DNA of 64,000 nt from assembly GCF_008728635.1 (NCBI RefSeq), contig NZ_CP044285.1:3224001-3288000 (forward strand), given 5' to 3'. A program made the position numbers and the translations under genes. The notes under the pieces are model-generated. The model worked only from the letters and a program-made list of their open reading frames with translations, was not told the DNA's origin and searched no databases. Each line of letters starts with the position of its first letter. Within the stretch, counting starts at the first letter, position 1. This document shows, in pieces, positions 1 through 8,063 of the stretch. The stretch comes from Hymenobacter baengnokdamensis (GTDB lineage Bacteria; Bacteroidota; Bacteroidia; Cytophagales; Hymenobacteraceae).

Positions 1-355
1 GCACCTTATGCGTAGCATCGGGCGGCGCGAAGCGCACCACCTCGAACGGCAGCATTCCCAGCAGCTCGGTGCCGCCGGCCGGCCCTTCCGTGCTGTGGCG
101 GCCCAGCAGCTGCATGCCCAGGCAGATGCCCAGGAAAGGCTGGGTGAGCGTGGGCAGCACCTTATCGAGGCCGGCAGCCCGCAGCGCCCGCATGGCCGAG
201 CTGGCTTCGCCTTCCCCCGGAAACAGCACCCGGTCGGCCCGGCGGATGACGTCGGGGTCGGACGTGAGTACGGCGCTGGTGACCCCCAGGCGCTCGAGCG
301 CAAACAGGACTGACTGCACGTTGCCTCCCTGGTAATCGATGACGGCAATGTTCAT
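1..355 (-). CDS. hisH: Imidazole glycerol phosphate synthase subunit HisH (partial, runs off the left edge)
   Basis: Glutaminase subunit of the HisF-HisH synthase; it releases ammonia from glutamine for imidazole ring closure in histidine synthesis. Reading leftward from the ATG at 353-355, the frame gives MNIAVIDYQGGNVQSV, then the glutamine amidotransferase nucleophile elbow LGICLGMQLLG with the catalytic Cys near residue 78. The C-terminal His/Glu of the catalytic triad lie outside the window, so only about 118 of the usual ~200 residues are present. It is the last visible gene of the leftward his operon, 60 nt after hisB; hisA and hisF would be expected further left (inference). Confidence 0.93.
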   Translation of the reverse strand, partial: MNIAVIDYQGGNVQSVLFALERLGVTSAVLTSDPDVIRRADRVLFPGEGEASSAMRALRAAGLDKVLPTLTQPFLGICLGMQLLGRHSTEGPAGGTELLGMLPFEVVRFAPPDATHKV

Positions 356-415
356 TTTAAAACATTTGGTATAATGAGTACTTTAGCCGGATTTACCCAA
401 ATGATAAAACAGCAT

Positions 416-1519
416 TTATAAGATGCCTTTGGTGCTGGGAATCTCGTGCTGCCCGGCCGGGTCGCGCACCAGGGCCATTTTAATGGCTTTGGCCACGGCC
501 TTGAAAATCGCCTCGATTTTGTGGTGCTCGTTGTCGCCTTCGCACTTGATGTTGAGGTTACAGCGGGCCGCGTCGGAGAAGCTTTTAAAGAAATGGTAAA
601 ACAGCTCGGTCGGCACGTCGCCCACCCGCTCGCGCGTAAAGTCGGCGGCCCACACCAGCCAGGGCCGGCCCGAGAAGTCGATGGCCGCCTGGGCCAGCGC
701 ATCGTCCATGGGTAGCAGGAAGCCGTAGCGGTTCACGCCGCGCTTGTCGCCGAGCGCTTCGTGGTAGGCCGTGCCAATGGCGATGGCCGTATCCTCCACC
801 GTGTGGTGCTCGTCGATGTGCAAATCGCCGTGGGTGCGCACGTAGAGGTCGCAGCCACTATGCTTGCCCAATTGGTCGAGCATGTGGTCGAAAAAGCCCA
901 GCCCGGTTTTACAATCGGTGTGGCCGGTGCCGTCGAGGTTAAGGATAACCTCAATGCGGGTCTCGTTGGTGTTGCGCATCACGTGGGCGCGGCGCGGCGG
1001 GCGGCGCAGGTGCTCGTAGACTTTCGCCCAGTCGGTGGTGCTGAGCGCGGCGCGCTCGTCGGCCTCGGCGTGGAGCAGGATGGCGCGGCAGCCCAGGTTC
1101 TCGGCCAGCTGCACGTCGGTGCGCCGGTCGCCGATGACGTAGCTGTGCGTTAAGTCGTAGCCGTTGGCCGGGTCGAGGTAGCGGGTGAGCAGCGCCGTGC
1201 CCGGCTTGCGCGTCGGGGCCGGGTCGTGGGCAAAGCTGCGGTCAATCAGAATCTCGCTGAACTCGACCCCCTCCCCGCGTAGGATGTCGAGCATTTTCTG
1301 CTGGTAGGGCCAGAAGGTATCCTCCGGGTAGCTGGCGGTGCCAAGGCCGTCCTGGTTGGTGACCAGTACCAGCTCGTACTCGCCGTCGCGGGCCAGCCGG
1401 GCCAGGGCCGTAATGGCGCCGGGCACAAAGTCGAATTTATGCCAGGCATCAATCTGATAGTCGGTCGGCGGCTCGATGAGGATGGTGCCGTCGCGGTCGA
1501 TGAAGAGAACTTTTTTCAT
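416..1519 (-). CDS. hisB: Bifunctional histidinol-phosphatase / imidazoleglycerol-phosphate dehydratase HisB
   Basis: Catalyses two steps of histidine synthesis: dehydration of imidazole glycerol phosphate and dephosphorylation of histidinol phosphate. The N-terminal HAD phosphatase domain begins [14 protein letters not shown], with the DxDGT nucleophile motif at residues 8-12. The C-terminal dehydratase half shows its metal-binding signatures [29 protein letters not shown] and [15 protein letters not shown]. The length of 367 aa fits the fused form known from enterobacteria and Bacteroidota. It lies 18 nt after hisC in the same orientation, so the two are surely co-transcribed. Confidence 0.96.
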   Translation of the reverse strand: MKKVLFIDRDGTILIEPPTDYQIDAWHKFDFVPGAITALARLARDGEYELVLVTNQDGLGTASYPEDTFWPYQQKMLDILRGEGVEFSEILIDRSFAHDPAPTRKPGTALLTRYLDPANGYDLTHSYVIGDRRTDVQLAENLGCRAILLHAEADERAALSTTDWAKVYEHLRRPPRRAHVMRNTNETRIEVILNLDGTGHTDCKTGLGFFDHMLDQLGKHSGCDLYVRTHGDLHIDEHHTVEDTAIAIGTAYHEALGDKRGVNRYGFLLPMDDALAQAAIDFSGRPWLVWAADFTRERVGDVPTELFYHFFKSFSDAARCNLNIKCEGDNEHHKIEAIFKAVAKAIKMALVRDPAGQHEIPSTKGIL

Positions 1520-1537
1520 GTCAGGATAAAGCAGGAA

Positions 1538-2593
1538 TTACGCGGCGTTAAACTCCGCCAGCGCCGCCAGCAGCTGTTCATTCTCCGCGGGCGAGCCCAC
1601 GGTCAGGCGCAGCGTGCCGGCGCAGCCGGGCTGGGTGGTGCGGTTGCGCACCACAATGCCCCGGCCCAGCAGGTAGTCGTACACGGCGGTGGCGTCGGGG
1701 TGGAAGCGCACCAGCAAAAAGTTGGCATCCGACGGGAAAACCTCGGCCACAATCGGCAGCGCGGGCAGGCGCGCAGCCAGCCAGGCGCGGCCGCTGAGCA
1801 GCTGCCGGCGCAGCTCTTCGAAGTGCGGAGCCGCCGCCAGCGCCGCCAGCGCGTGCTGCTGGGTAGCCTCGGAGATGTTGTAGGGCGGCTTGATTTTATT
1901 GAGGTAGCCGATGATTTCCGGCGCGGCAAAGGCCATGCCCAGGCGCAGGCCGGCCAGGCCCCAGGCCTTGGAAAACGTCTGGAGCACCACCAGGTTGGGG
2001 AACTCCGCCAGGCGGGTCGTCCAGCTCGGGGCCGCGGCGAAGTCGGCGTAGGCCTCATCCACCACCACCAGGCCCCGGAAGCCGCGCAGAATCTGCTCGA
2101 TGGCCGCGGCGTGCAGCAGGTTGCCGGTCGGGTTATTGGGCGAGCATATAAATACCAGCTTGGCCGAAGAGGCCAGCACACCGGCCACGATGGCGGGCGA
2201 GAGCTGGAAGTCGGCCGTCAGCGGCAGGCGCTCGATGCGCACATCGTTGAGGTGGGCGGCCACCTCGTACATACCGTAGGTAGGCGGCAGCAGCAAAATG
2301 CTGTCCGCGCCGCCCGGCGTGCAGGTCAGGCGCACCAGCAGGTCGATGGCCTCGTCGGAGCCGTTGCCCAGGAAAATCTGCGCGGGCTCCACGCCTTTCA
2401 GCTGCGCCAGCCCGGCCTTTACCGCCCGCTGCTGCGGGTCGGGGTAGCGGTTGAACTGCGCCGGCCCGGCGCTGCCCAGGCTGTTCTCGTTGGCATCGAG
2501 CATCACCTGGGCCTCGCCCTGAAACTCGTCGCGCGCCGACGAGTATGGCTTCATGGCCCGGATGTTGGGGCGAATGAGGGATTCTAAATTCAT
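1538..2593 (-). CDS. hisC: Histidinol-phosphate aminotransferase HisC
   Basis: PLP-dependent fold-type I aminotransferase converting imidazole acetol phosphate to histidinol phosphate. Visible motifs are MLDANENSLGS near the N-terminus, CSPNNPTGNLL, VVVDEAYADF and the PLP-lysine region QTFSKAWGLAGLRLG. I start it at MNLESLIRPNIRAMKPYSSA (351 aa). The frame stays open 14 codons further upstream, but those codons fall in a short repeat (aacggattt units) unlike any HisC N-terminus. It is third in the his operon, 125 nt after hisD. Confidence 0.95.
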   Translation of the reverse strand: MNLESLIRPNIRAMKPYSSARDEFQGEAQVMLDANENSLGSAGPAQFNRYPDPQQRAVKAGLAQLKGVEPAQIFLGNGSDEAIDLLVRLTCTPGGADSILLLPPTYGMYEVAAHLNDVRIERLPLTADFQLSPAIVAGVLASSAKLVFICSPNNPTGNLLHAAAIEQILRGFRGLVVVDEAYADFAAAPSWTTRLAEFPNLVVLQTFSKAWGLAGLRLGMAFAAPEIIGYLNKIKPPYNISEATQQHALAALAAAPHFEELRRQLLSGRAWLAARLPALPIVAEVFPSDANFLLVRFHPDATAVYDYLLGRGIVVRNRTTQPGCAGTLRLTVGSPAENEQLLAALAEFNAA

Positions 2594-2670
2594 CGCAGAT
2601 TTAACGGATTTAACGGATGGCGCAGATACGCCCACTGCGTGGGCTGGCTAGCTGAACAGGTTTTTATCAG

Positions 2671-2715
2671 ACTCCCCTCTCCTTTTTGAGGGAGTTGGGG
2701 TGAGGCGCTCCGCCT
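2671..2715. repeat. Small inverted repeats inside the hisD-hisC gap
   Basis: ACTCCC (2671-2676) pairs with GGGAGT (2690-2695), and AGGCG (2703-2707) pairs with CGCCT (2711-2715). The C/T-rich text around them resembles an intergenic repeat seen between genes in other Bacteroidota (recollection, not searched). Because it interrupts an operon, it may modulate mRNA processing or termination between hisD and hisC rather than end the transcript. Confidence 0.4.
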
Positions 2716-2718
2716 GAG

Positions 2719-4026
2719 CTAGCGACTGGTCGCCAGCGCCTCCCGGCGCAGGGCCACGGCCTGGGCGTGGGCGCGCAGCCCTTCGGCTTCGGCCATCGCC
2801 TCTACCACCGGGGCCAGGGCGAGCAGGCCGGCGGGCGCCAGCTGCTGAAAGGTGATTTTCTTGTAGAACGAGTCGAGCGACACGCCGCTGTAGGCGCGGG
2901 CGTAGCCGCCCGTCGGCAGCGTATGGTTGGTGCCGGAGGCGTAGTCGCCCACCGCCTCGGGCGTGAGGTGGCCCATAAAAACGGAGCCGGCATTATATAC
3001 ATCATTCGCTATATTTTCGGGCGCGGCCAGGGCCAGGATAAGGTGCTCGGGCGCGTACTGGTTGCTGAACTCCAGCATGGTGGCGACGTCGGGCAGCAGC
3101 ACGGCGCGGCTCTCGGCCAGGGCCTGGCGGGCAATCTCGGCGCGGGGCAGCCGCGGCAGCTGGCGCGCCAGCTCGGCGATTACACCAGTCAGCATTTGCT
3201 CGGAGTCCGTTAGCAGAACCACCTGCGAGTCGGGGCCGTGCTCGGCCTGCGAGAGCAGGTCGGCCGCCACGAAAGCCGGGTTGGCGCTGGCATCGGCGAT
3301 AACGAGTACTTCGCTGGGCCCGGCGGGCATATCGATGGCCACCCCCCGCTGGGCCGCCAGCTGCTTGGCGGCGGTTACGTAGCGGTTGCCGGGGCCGAAA
3401 ATCTTGTCCACGGCCGGCACCGAGGCGGTACCTACCGTGAGGGCCGCGATGGCCTGCGCCCCCCCGGCTTTGATGATGGTGGTCAGTCCCAGCTCCTGGG
3501 CGGCGAAGAGAATGGCGGGCGCCACGCGGCCGTCGCCCCGGCCGGGCGGCGTGCAGAGTACAATCTCGCGGCAGCCCGCCAGCCGGGCCGGAATACCCAG
3601 CATTAATAAGGTAGAAAACAACGGCGCCGAGCCACCCGGCACGTACAGTCCCACCCGCGGCACGGCCACGCTGCGGCGCCAGCAGCGCACGCCGGGCATG
3701 GTCTCCACTTCGGCTTCCACGGCGGCGGGGCGCTGGGCGGCGTGAAACTTTTCAATATTCTGAATAGCCTGGCGAATGGCGGCTTGCAGCGCGGCCGGCA
3801 CCTGGGCGGCCCCGGCCGCCAGCTCTTCGGCGCTCACGCGCAGGTTGGGGAGGGCGGGTACGCCGTCGAGCTCCGCGGCGTACTGGCGCAGGGCCTCATC
3901 GCCGCGCCGGGCTACGTCGTCGAAAATCTCGCCGGCGCGGGCCAGGATGGCGGCGTTGCTGGCCGCCAGCGGCCGCTGCTGGAGCGCGGGCCACTGGCTA
4001 GGGTCGGGGTTGCGAAAGATTTGCAT
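2719..4026 (-). CDS. hisD: Histidinol dehydrogenase HisD
   Basis: NAD- and zinc-dependent enzyme that oxidises L-histidinol to histidine in the last two steps. The 435-residue length is typical. Family signatures include KIFGPGNRYVTAAKQLA, the substrate/zinc region DLLSQAEHGPDSQVVLL, QYAPEHLILAL, and the C-terminal active-site segment GDYASGTNHTLPTGGYARA. The start ATG encodes MQIFRNPDPSQWP and sits 18 nt after the hisG stop, so translation is probably coupled to hisG. Confidence 0.97.
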   Translation of the reverse strand: MQIFRNPDPSQWPALQQRPLAASNAAILARAGEIFDDVARRGDEALRQYAAELDGVPALPNLRVSAEELAAGAAQVPAALQAAIRQAIQNIEKFHAAQRPAAVEAEVETMPGVRCWRRSVAVPRVGLYVPGGSAPLFSTLLMLGIPARLAGCREIVLCTPPGRGDGRVAPAILFAAQELGLTTIIKAGGAQAIAALTVGTASVPAVDKIFGPGNRYVTAAKQLAAQRGVAIDMPAGPSEVLVIADASANPAFVAADLLSQAEHGPDSQVVLLTDSEQMLTGVIAELARQLPRLPRAEIARQALAESRAVLLPDVATMLEFSNQYAPEHLILALAAPENIANDVYNAGSVFMGHLTPEAVGDYASGTNHTLPTGGYARAYSGVSLDSFYKKITFQQLAPAGLLALAPVVEAMAEAEGLRAHAQAVALRREALATSR

Positions 4027-4044
4027 AGTACTACCTTTTCTTTC

Positions 4045-4896
4045 CTACCCGACTCGCTTTTCGATACCCAGCACCAGAATTCCTTCGGCTCCGATGGCCT
4101 GGAGCTGACCGGTGAGGTGCCAGAAGTTATCCTCATCCACCACCGACTGCACCGACACCCAGCCTTCTTCGGCCAGGGGCGTGACGGTGGGCGACTTAAT
4201 GCCCGGCAGCAGCGCCTTTACCGCATCAAGCGCCGAAACCGGCGCGTTGAGCACGATGTATTTCGAGCGCTGGGCCCGGCGCACGGCCTGCATCCGGAAG
4301 CGCAGCTGGTCGAGCAGCTCCTGCTTTTCGGGGCTGAGGCCGGGGGCCGCGATAAGCACGGCTTCGGAGCGGAAAATGGTTTCGACCTCACGCAGGCCGT
4401 TGCCGAGCAACGTGGAGCCGCTGCTCACAATGTCGCAGATGGCCTCGGCCAGCCCGATGCTGGGCGCAATCTCCACCGAGCCGCTGATGGTGTGCAGGTG
4501 CGCCTGCACGCCCTGGCCGGCCAGGTAGTCGCCCAGGATTTTGGGGTACGAAGTCGCAATACTTTTGCCTTGCAGGTCGGCCACCGAGCCATAGGCCGCG
4601 CCGCGGGGCACGGCCAGGCTCAGCCGGCACTTGCTGAAGCCCAGGGTTTCGACCTCCAGGGCGGCGCAGTTGGCTTCTACCAGCACGTTCTGGCCCACGA
4701 TGCCGAGGTCAGCCACGCCGTCCTGCACGTAGCCGGGAATATCGTCGTCGCGCAGGTAGAGGATTTCGAGCGGGAAGTTGCTGGCCTCGACCTTGAGCTT
4801 ATAAGACGACGAAACGAAGCTGATGCCGCACTCGCGGATGAGCTGAAGGGAGTCCTCCGAAAGGCGGCCGGACTTTTGAATGGCTAAACGCAGCAT
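4045..4896 (-). CDS. hisG: ATP phosphoribosyltransferase HisG (long form)
   Basis: First and committed step of histidine synthesis: ATP + PRPP to phosphoribosyl-ATP. The ATG at 4894-4896 gives MLRLAIQKSGRLSEDSLQLI. The catalytic PRPP loop appears as EIAPSIGLAEAICDIVSSGSTLLGNGL (quoted in two parts: EIAPSIGLAEAICD and IVSSGSTLLGNGL). At 283 aa it is the long form, with a C-terminal ACT-like regulatory domain that binds histidine, so feedback inhibition is expected (family knowledge). The frame is open further upstream, but that part is the untranslated leader. It is the first gene of the his operon. Confidence 0.96.
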   Translation of the reverse strand: MLRLAIQKSGRLSEDSLQLIRECGISFVSSSYKLKVEASNFPLEILYLRDDDIPGYVQDGVADLGIVGQNVLVEANCAALEVETLGFSKCRLSLAVPRGAAYGSVADLQGKSIATSYPKILGDYLAGQGVQAHLHTISGSVEIAPSIGLAEAICDIVSSGSTLLGNGLREVETIFRSEAVLIAAPGLSPEKQELLDQLRFRMQAVRRAQRSKYIVLNAPVSALDAVKALLPGIKSPTVTPLAEEGWVSVQSVVDEDNFWHLTGQLQAIGAEGILVLGIEKRVG

Positions 4897-5039
4897 GAGA
4901 AGAAAAAAGCTGCCGACCCGCCAAGGGGCCAGCCGCGAAACTGGACGGTGCCCCGGCCGCACCTGGCCGCCGGAAAGCTCATCCGTAAATACCCAAACGA
5001 AGAAAAAGTTATTTCCCGGCCCAGCGGCGGGGCGGCGGT

Positions 5040-5102
5040 GGAGACGCGAGCGGCTGGCTTCAGAGGCTACAGGGTAGCGGCCAGCCCGGTTGCCCGGTCT
5101 CC
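5040..5102 (-). promoter_or_regulatory. Nested inverted repeats in the his leader (candidate attenuator)
   Basis: On the transcribed strand, directly at the leader-peptide stop codon, GGAGAC (5102-5097) pairs with GTCTCC (5045-5040). Inside it, GGCTGGC (5086-5080) pairs with GCCAGCC (5058-5052). A small CCGG-GCAA-CCGG hairpin overlaps the left arms and would compete with them. A GC-rich block and CTTTTTC (about 5008-5002) follow, as expected of an intrinsic terminator region. The assignment of terminator versus antiterminator arms is inference. Confidence 0.5.
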
Positions 5103-5173
5103 TACAGATGGTGGTGATGCTGCGGCGCGGCACCAGCCGGCTGCGCAGCCCGCCAGGCAGCCGCCAGGCCCAT
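5102..5173 (-). CDS. Putative his operon leader peptide with four consecutive His codons
   Basis: A 23-codon frame reading leftward from ATG (5173-5171) to TAG (5104-5102). It starts MGLAAAWRAA and ends PQHHHHL, the four His codons being CAT CAC CAC CAT. It lies in the long hisG leader, about 205 nt before hisG and about 65 nt after a good Bacteroidota promoter. The stop codon abuts nested inverted repeats. That is the layout of classical histidine attenuation: ribosome stalling at His codons when charged tRNA-His is scarce would shift the RNA fold and allow read-through. Sequence and position are seen; the mechanism is inferred. Confidence 0.65.
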   Translation of the reverse strand: MGLAAAWRAAQPAGAAPQHHHHL

Positions 5174-5237
5174 AGTGGGGACCGGCAGCGCGGAGCTAAA
5201 GGCGGACGTAAGGCGGCAAACGGGGGTCATCGTGGGG

Positions 5238-5266
5238 CAAAGGTAGGCAGGCGGCTGGAATTCCAA
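5238..5266 (-). promoter_or_regulatory. his operon promoter
   Basis: On the minus strand TACCTTTG (5245-5238) matches the Bacteroidota -7 consensus TAnnTTTG exactly, and TTG (5266-5264) lies 18 nt upstream as a -33 element. It points toward the leader peptide and hisG and leaves a 5' leader of roughly 330 nt before hisG. Confidence 0.6.
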
Positions 5267-5308
5267 TGCCTCCTACGCAAAACCGGGCCGGGGAGCTATC
5301 TTCGGCCT

Positions 5309-5872
5309 ATGCCCGATTTCATCACCGCGCTCGAAACCATCGCGCCAATGAGCCCGGTGCTACGAGCAGCATTAGCCTCGACAGTGCGCCACGAGGAGTT
5401 TTCGGCCCGGCACTTGTTACTGCAACCGGGCCAGGTGGCGCGGCGAGTGTATTTTGTCGAAAGGGGGTTAGTGCGCGGCTATTTGCTGCACGAGGGTCGC
5501 GAGATATCCTCGTGGTTTATGCGCGAGGGCGACTTCGTAATTTCTATTGTCAGCTTTCTGACCCGGCTGCCTTCGACTGAATTCCTGGAACTGCTGGAAG
5601 CCAGCGCACTGTATTCCATTACCTACGAGGAGCTGCAAGCACTCTACAAAGAGTTTCCCGAATTTAATCTTTTTGGCCGGGTCATCACCGAACGCTACTA
5701 CGTTCTGAGCGAGCAGCGCGCCCACCAACTGCGAACGCAGCCGGCTGCCACCCGCTACGCCCACTTACTGGCCGATTTTCCGGAAGTACTACGGCGGGTA
5801 CCGCTCAAGCACATTGCCTCGCACCTGGGCGTGGCTGCCGAAACCCTGAGCCGCCTGCGGGGCAAGAGCTAG
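5309..5872 (+). CDS. Crp/Fnr-family cyclic-nucleotide-binding-domain regulator
   Basis: Starts MPDFITALETIAPMSPV (187 aa). The N-terminal jelly-roll cNMP-binding domain (about residues 20-115) is recognisable from HLLLQPGQVARRVYFVERG, GYLLHEGREISSWF and MREGDFVIS. The C-terminal end is a short helix-turn-helix, KHIASHLGVAAETLSRLR. This is the common Bacteroidota subgroup of Crp-like proteins that usually lack the cAMP-contacting residues, so the ligand is unknown. The octamer TATCTTCG lies only 4 nt upstream of the start codon, pointing to a near-leaderless transcript. It is divergent from the his operon; a regulatory link is not implied. Confidence 0.85.
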   Translation: MPDFITALETIAPMSPVLRAALASTVRHEEFSARHLLLQPGQVARRVYFVERGLVRGYLLHEGREISSWFMREGDFVISIVSFLTRLPSTEFLELLEASALYSITYEELQALYKEFPEFNLFGRVITERYYVLSEQRAHQLRTQPAATRYAHLLADFPEVLRRVPLKHIASHLGVAAETLSRLRGKS

Positions 5873-5947
5873 GCAAAAATGACATTTGTCAAGAAAGCGA
5901 GAAAAAGGCGCGGGGACCTTTGGGCCTCACTTTCCCCTTTGCCTGCT

Positions 5948-6379
5948 ATGCCTTTTCCCCTAACCATTCTACTGGCCCTGGTTATTGCCCTGGCGAATGA
6001 CTACGCCGACCACCTCCAGGCGCCGATTGGCATTCTGTTAACTCCCCTGGTCATTATCAGTATTACCGCCTTGCTGCACACCAACCGGCACCCCCAACTC
6101 GTCCTTCCGGCGGCTGTAGCTACGGCGTTGCTGCTATGCCTACACGATGCCGGCATCAAGCTCTATGGAGGTGGCATGCACGATTTGGAAGGACAAGGAT
6201 TTGTGAACCTATTTCTATTCGCAGGCCTGCTACCCGCTTATCTACTACAGAGTTCGCTCGTGCGACGAACCCAGGGAGTCAGCCCACGTGTAAAGCGCTG
6301 GACCTTATGGGTCGGCCCGTTGTTAGTGGGAAGCTACCTGCTTTTTTTTGGGTCGCTAGGTTTAGGTCGGTCTTATTAA
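5948..6379 (+). CDS. Small integral membrane protein of unknown function
   Basis: I do not recognise this family. The ATG at 5948 gives MPFPLTILLALVIALANDYA (143 aa). About four hydrophobic segments are visible (residues 4-20, 26-45, 50-70, 88-105) plus one near the C-terminus ending LLVGSYLLFFGSLGLG. A longer reading adds 23 basic residues upstream, but the later ATG starts directly at the first membrane helix and is preferred. It follows the Crp-like gene in the same direction with a 75-nt gap and could be co-transcribed. Confidence 0.6.
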   Translation: MPFPLTILLALVIALANDYADHLQAPIGILLTPLVIISITALLHTNRHPQLVLPAAVATALLLCLHDAGIKLYGGGMHDLEGQGFVNLFLFAGLLPAYLLQSSLVRRTQGVSPRVKRWTLWVGPLLVGSYLLFFGSLGLGRSY

Positions 6380-6394
6380 CTACTACCACCTGCG

Positions 6395-7225
6395 CTACTT
6401 TGAGCTAAATGCCTTCCGCACGCCGGGCAGCACCAGGCGGGCGTAGCGCACCGGCAGCAGGCGCGTGAGCCAGTCCATAACCCGGGCGTCGGGGCCGACG
6501 ATGATGCGGGCCTTGTTCTGCTCAATGCCCTTGAGAATAAGGACCGCCGCCTGCTCGGGCGTGGTGCGGGCGCTTTTGTCGAAGCGCCGGTTGGCTTTGG
6601 CGTGCTGCTCGGGTGTGACGCTGACCCCGAGCCGGGCGCTAGCCGCGATGTTGGTTTTAACACCGCCCGGAAACACCGTTGAAACCCGGATGGCGCTACC
6701 GGCCAGTTCGTTGCGCAGCACGTCGGTGAAGCCGCGCACGCCAAACTTGGCTGTGCTGTAGGCCGCGTTTTGCGGCGCGCCAAACAGGCCGAATACGCTC
6801 GATACGTTCACGAGGTGGCCGCCCCCGGCGCGCAGCAGCGGCAGAAACGCCTTGCTCATGCGCACCACGCCCCAGAGGTTAATCTCCAGCAGCCAGGCAA
6901 ACTCCTCCAGCGTGTTTTGTTCGAAGGTGCCCGCGCCCAGGGCTACGCCGGCATTATTAAGCAGAATAATTCGCTGGCCGGGATACGTTTCGGCGACGTG
7001 CCGGGCGTAGGCGGCTATCTGGTCGGCCTGGCTCACGTCGAGGGCCGAGGTTTCCAGGCGGCCGCCGGCCTGGCGCACGGTAGCCGCCGTGCGGGCCAGG
7101 CCCTCGGCGTTGACATCAGAGGCGCGCACGTGCGCGCCCTGCGCCGCCGCCCGAATAGCCACCGCCTGCCCGATGCCCGAGGCCGCCCCGGTCACGATAA
7201 ATAGAGAATCCTTAATACTGGTCAT
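6395..7225 (-). CDS. Short-chain dehydrogenase/reductase (classical SDR)
   Basis: Classical SDR of 276 aa. The Rossmann nucleotide-binding motif TGAASGIGQAVA lies at residues 12-23, followed by LLNNAGVALG, the catalytic Ser in VNVSSVFGLFG and the YxxxK pair in AYSTAKFGVRG. The substrate cannot be read from sequence. The alpha/beta hydrolase gene lies 39 nt upstream in the same direction, and a flavin monooxygenase is divergent beyond it, so the three might act on the same lipophilic ketone/ester substrate (inference from context only). Confidence 0.9.
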   Translation of the reverse strand: MTSIKDSLFIVTGAASGIGQAVAIRAAAQGAHVRASDVNAEGLARTAATVRQAGGRLETSALDVSQADQIAAYARHVAETYPGQRIILLNNAGVALGAGTFEQNTLEEFAWLLEINLWGVVRMSKAFLPLLRAGGGHLVNVSSVFGLFGAPQNAAYSTAKFGVRGFTDVLRNELAGSAIRVSTVFPGGVKTNIAASARLGVSVTPEQHAKANRRFDKSARTTPEQAAVLILKGIEQNKARIIVGPDARVMDWLTRLLPVRYARLVLPGVRKAFSSK

Positions 7226-7264
7226 GACTGGGTGGGAAAAGGAAAGAAGTGAGAGAAGCAGCTG

Positions 7265-7936
7265 TTACTTTTTACTTAAAAACTCGCGGATGGCCTCGGC
7301 GGCCGGCTGCGGGTAGAAGTAATGGGCAAAGTGGTCGCCGGGCAGCTCCACGAAGGGCTCGTCGGGCAGTCGGATAACGTTGTCGCGGCGGGCGTGCAGG
7401 CGCAAATCGGGCGGCACGGTAAGCGGCGGCGCCGGCGCAAACAGCACCTGCAGCTGCTGATGCACGTAGCGGCGGCGGTGCCGGGCCAGGTTATCGACCA
7501 GCTGGGCGTAGAGCTGGCGCGACTCGTCGCGGCGGTAATTACGCTTGAAGCGCTCGCGCATAAACCGGGCCTGCATCAGGCCCGACAACGCATAAAAGCT
7601 CAGCAAGCGCGGGCTGCGAATGGCCGACACAATTTTGCGCTGGTCGGTAAACGAGCTGAGCAGGATGGCCGTGGCCCCGGTGAGCTGCTTTAGATGCGCG
7701 GCAATCCAGCCGCCCATCGAGTGGCCGATGAGCACATCGGCCGCACTAATCTGGTAGCGGTCTGCCAGATGCTGCGCCAACGCCAGCACGTTGGGCCGCC
7801 CGGCCGGGTGCCAGCCGGCAAATTCCTCTTCCAGCTCCAGCGAGAGCACTTCGTCGAAGCTCGGCAGCAACGGCCGCAGCGTATCGAAAATAGTGCGGTC
7901 TTCGGTGTAGCCGTGCAGCAATAAAAGGCGTTTCAT
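7265..7936 (-). CDS. Alpha/beta-fold hydrolase
   Basis: Starts MKRLLLLHGYTEDRTIFDTL (223 aa), with the HGY oxyanion-hole turn at residues 8-10, the nucleophile elbow GHSMGGW near residue 78, a candidate acid in LRLHARRDNVIR and the catalytic His in LPGDHFAHYFYP. The frame extends another 89 codons upstream, but that part overlaps the divergent monooxygenase promoter region and has no protein-like character. A TACGTTTG promoter lies 49 nt upstream. It is probably an esterase or lipase-like enzyme, first in a two-gene unit with the SDR. Confidence 0.85.
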   Translation of the reverse strand: MKRLLLLHGYTEDRTIFDTLRPLLPSFDEVLSLELEEEFAGWHPAGRPNVLALAQHLADRYQISAADVLIGHSMGGWIAAHLKQLTGATAILLSSFTDQRKIVSAIRSPRLLSFYALSGLMQARFMRERFKRNYRRDESRQLYAQLVDNLARHRRRYVHQQLQVLFAPAPPLTVPPDLRLHARRDNVIRLPDEPFVELPGDHFAHYFYPQPAAEAIREFLSKK

Positions 7937-7984
7937 GGGGCGAAGGCGGGGGGTGGGCAGCTGGAAATGCGAAGGGCTGGGATG

Positions 7985-8017
7985 CAAACGTACGGCGCGC
8001 CGTAAATTAGTCGGCAA
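7985..8017 (-). promoter_or_regulatory. Promoter of the hydrolase-SDR unit
   Basis: Minus-strand TACGTTTG (7992-7985) matches TAnnTTTG, with TTG (8017-8015) 22 nt upstream. On the opposite strand TATCTTTT (about 8023-8030) is a one-mismatch -7 element for the divergent monooxygenase, so the two promoters lie back to back. Confidence 0.5.
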
Positions 8018-8063
8018 GCAGCGTATCTTTTTCCCACCCTCTCCGCTGGCTTCTCGCTTTCTT

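Noticed and set aside
1439..2587. 382-codon open frame antisense to hisC
   Set aside because: Shadow of high-GC coding on the other strand: composition is Arg/Gly/His/Gln-rich with no family motif, while the hisC frame is unmistakable.
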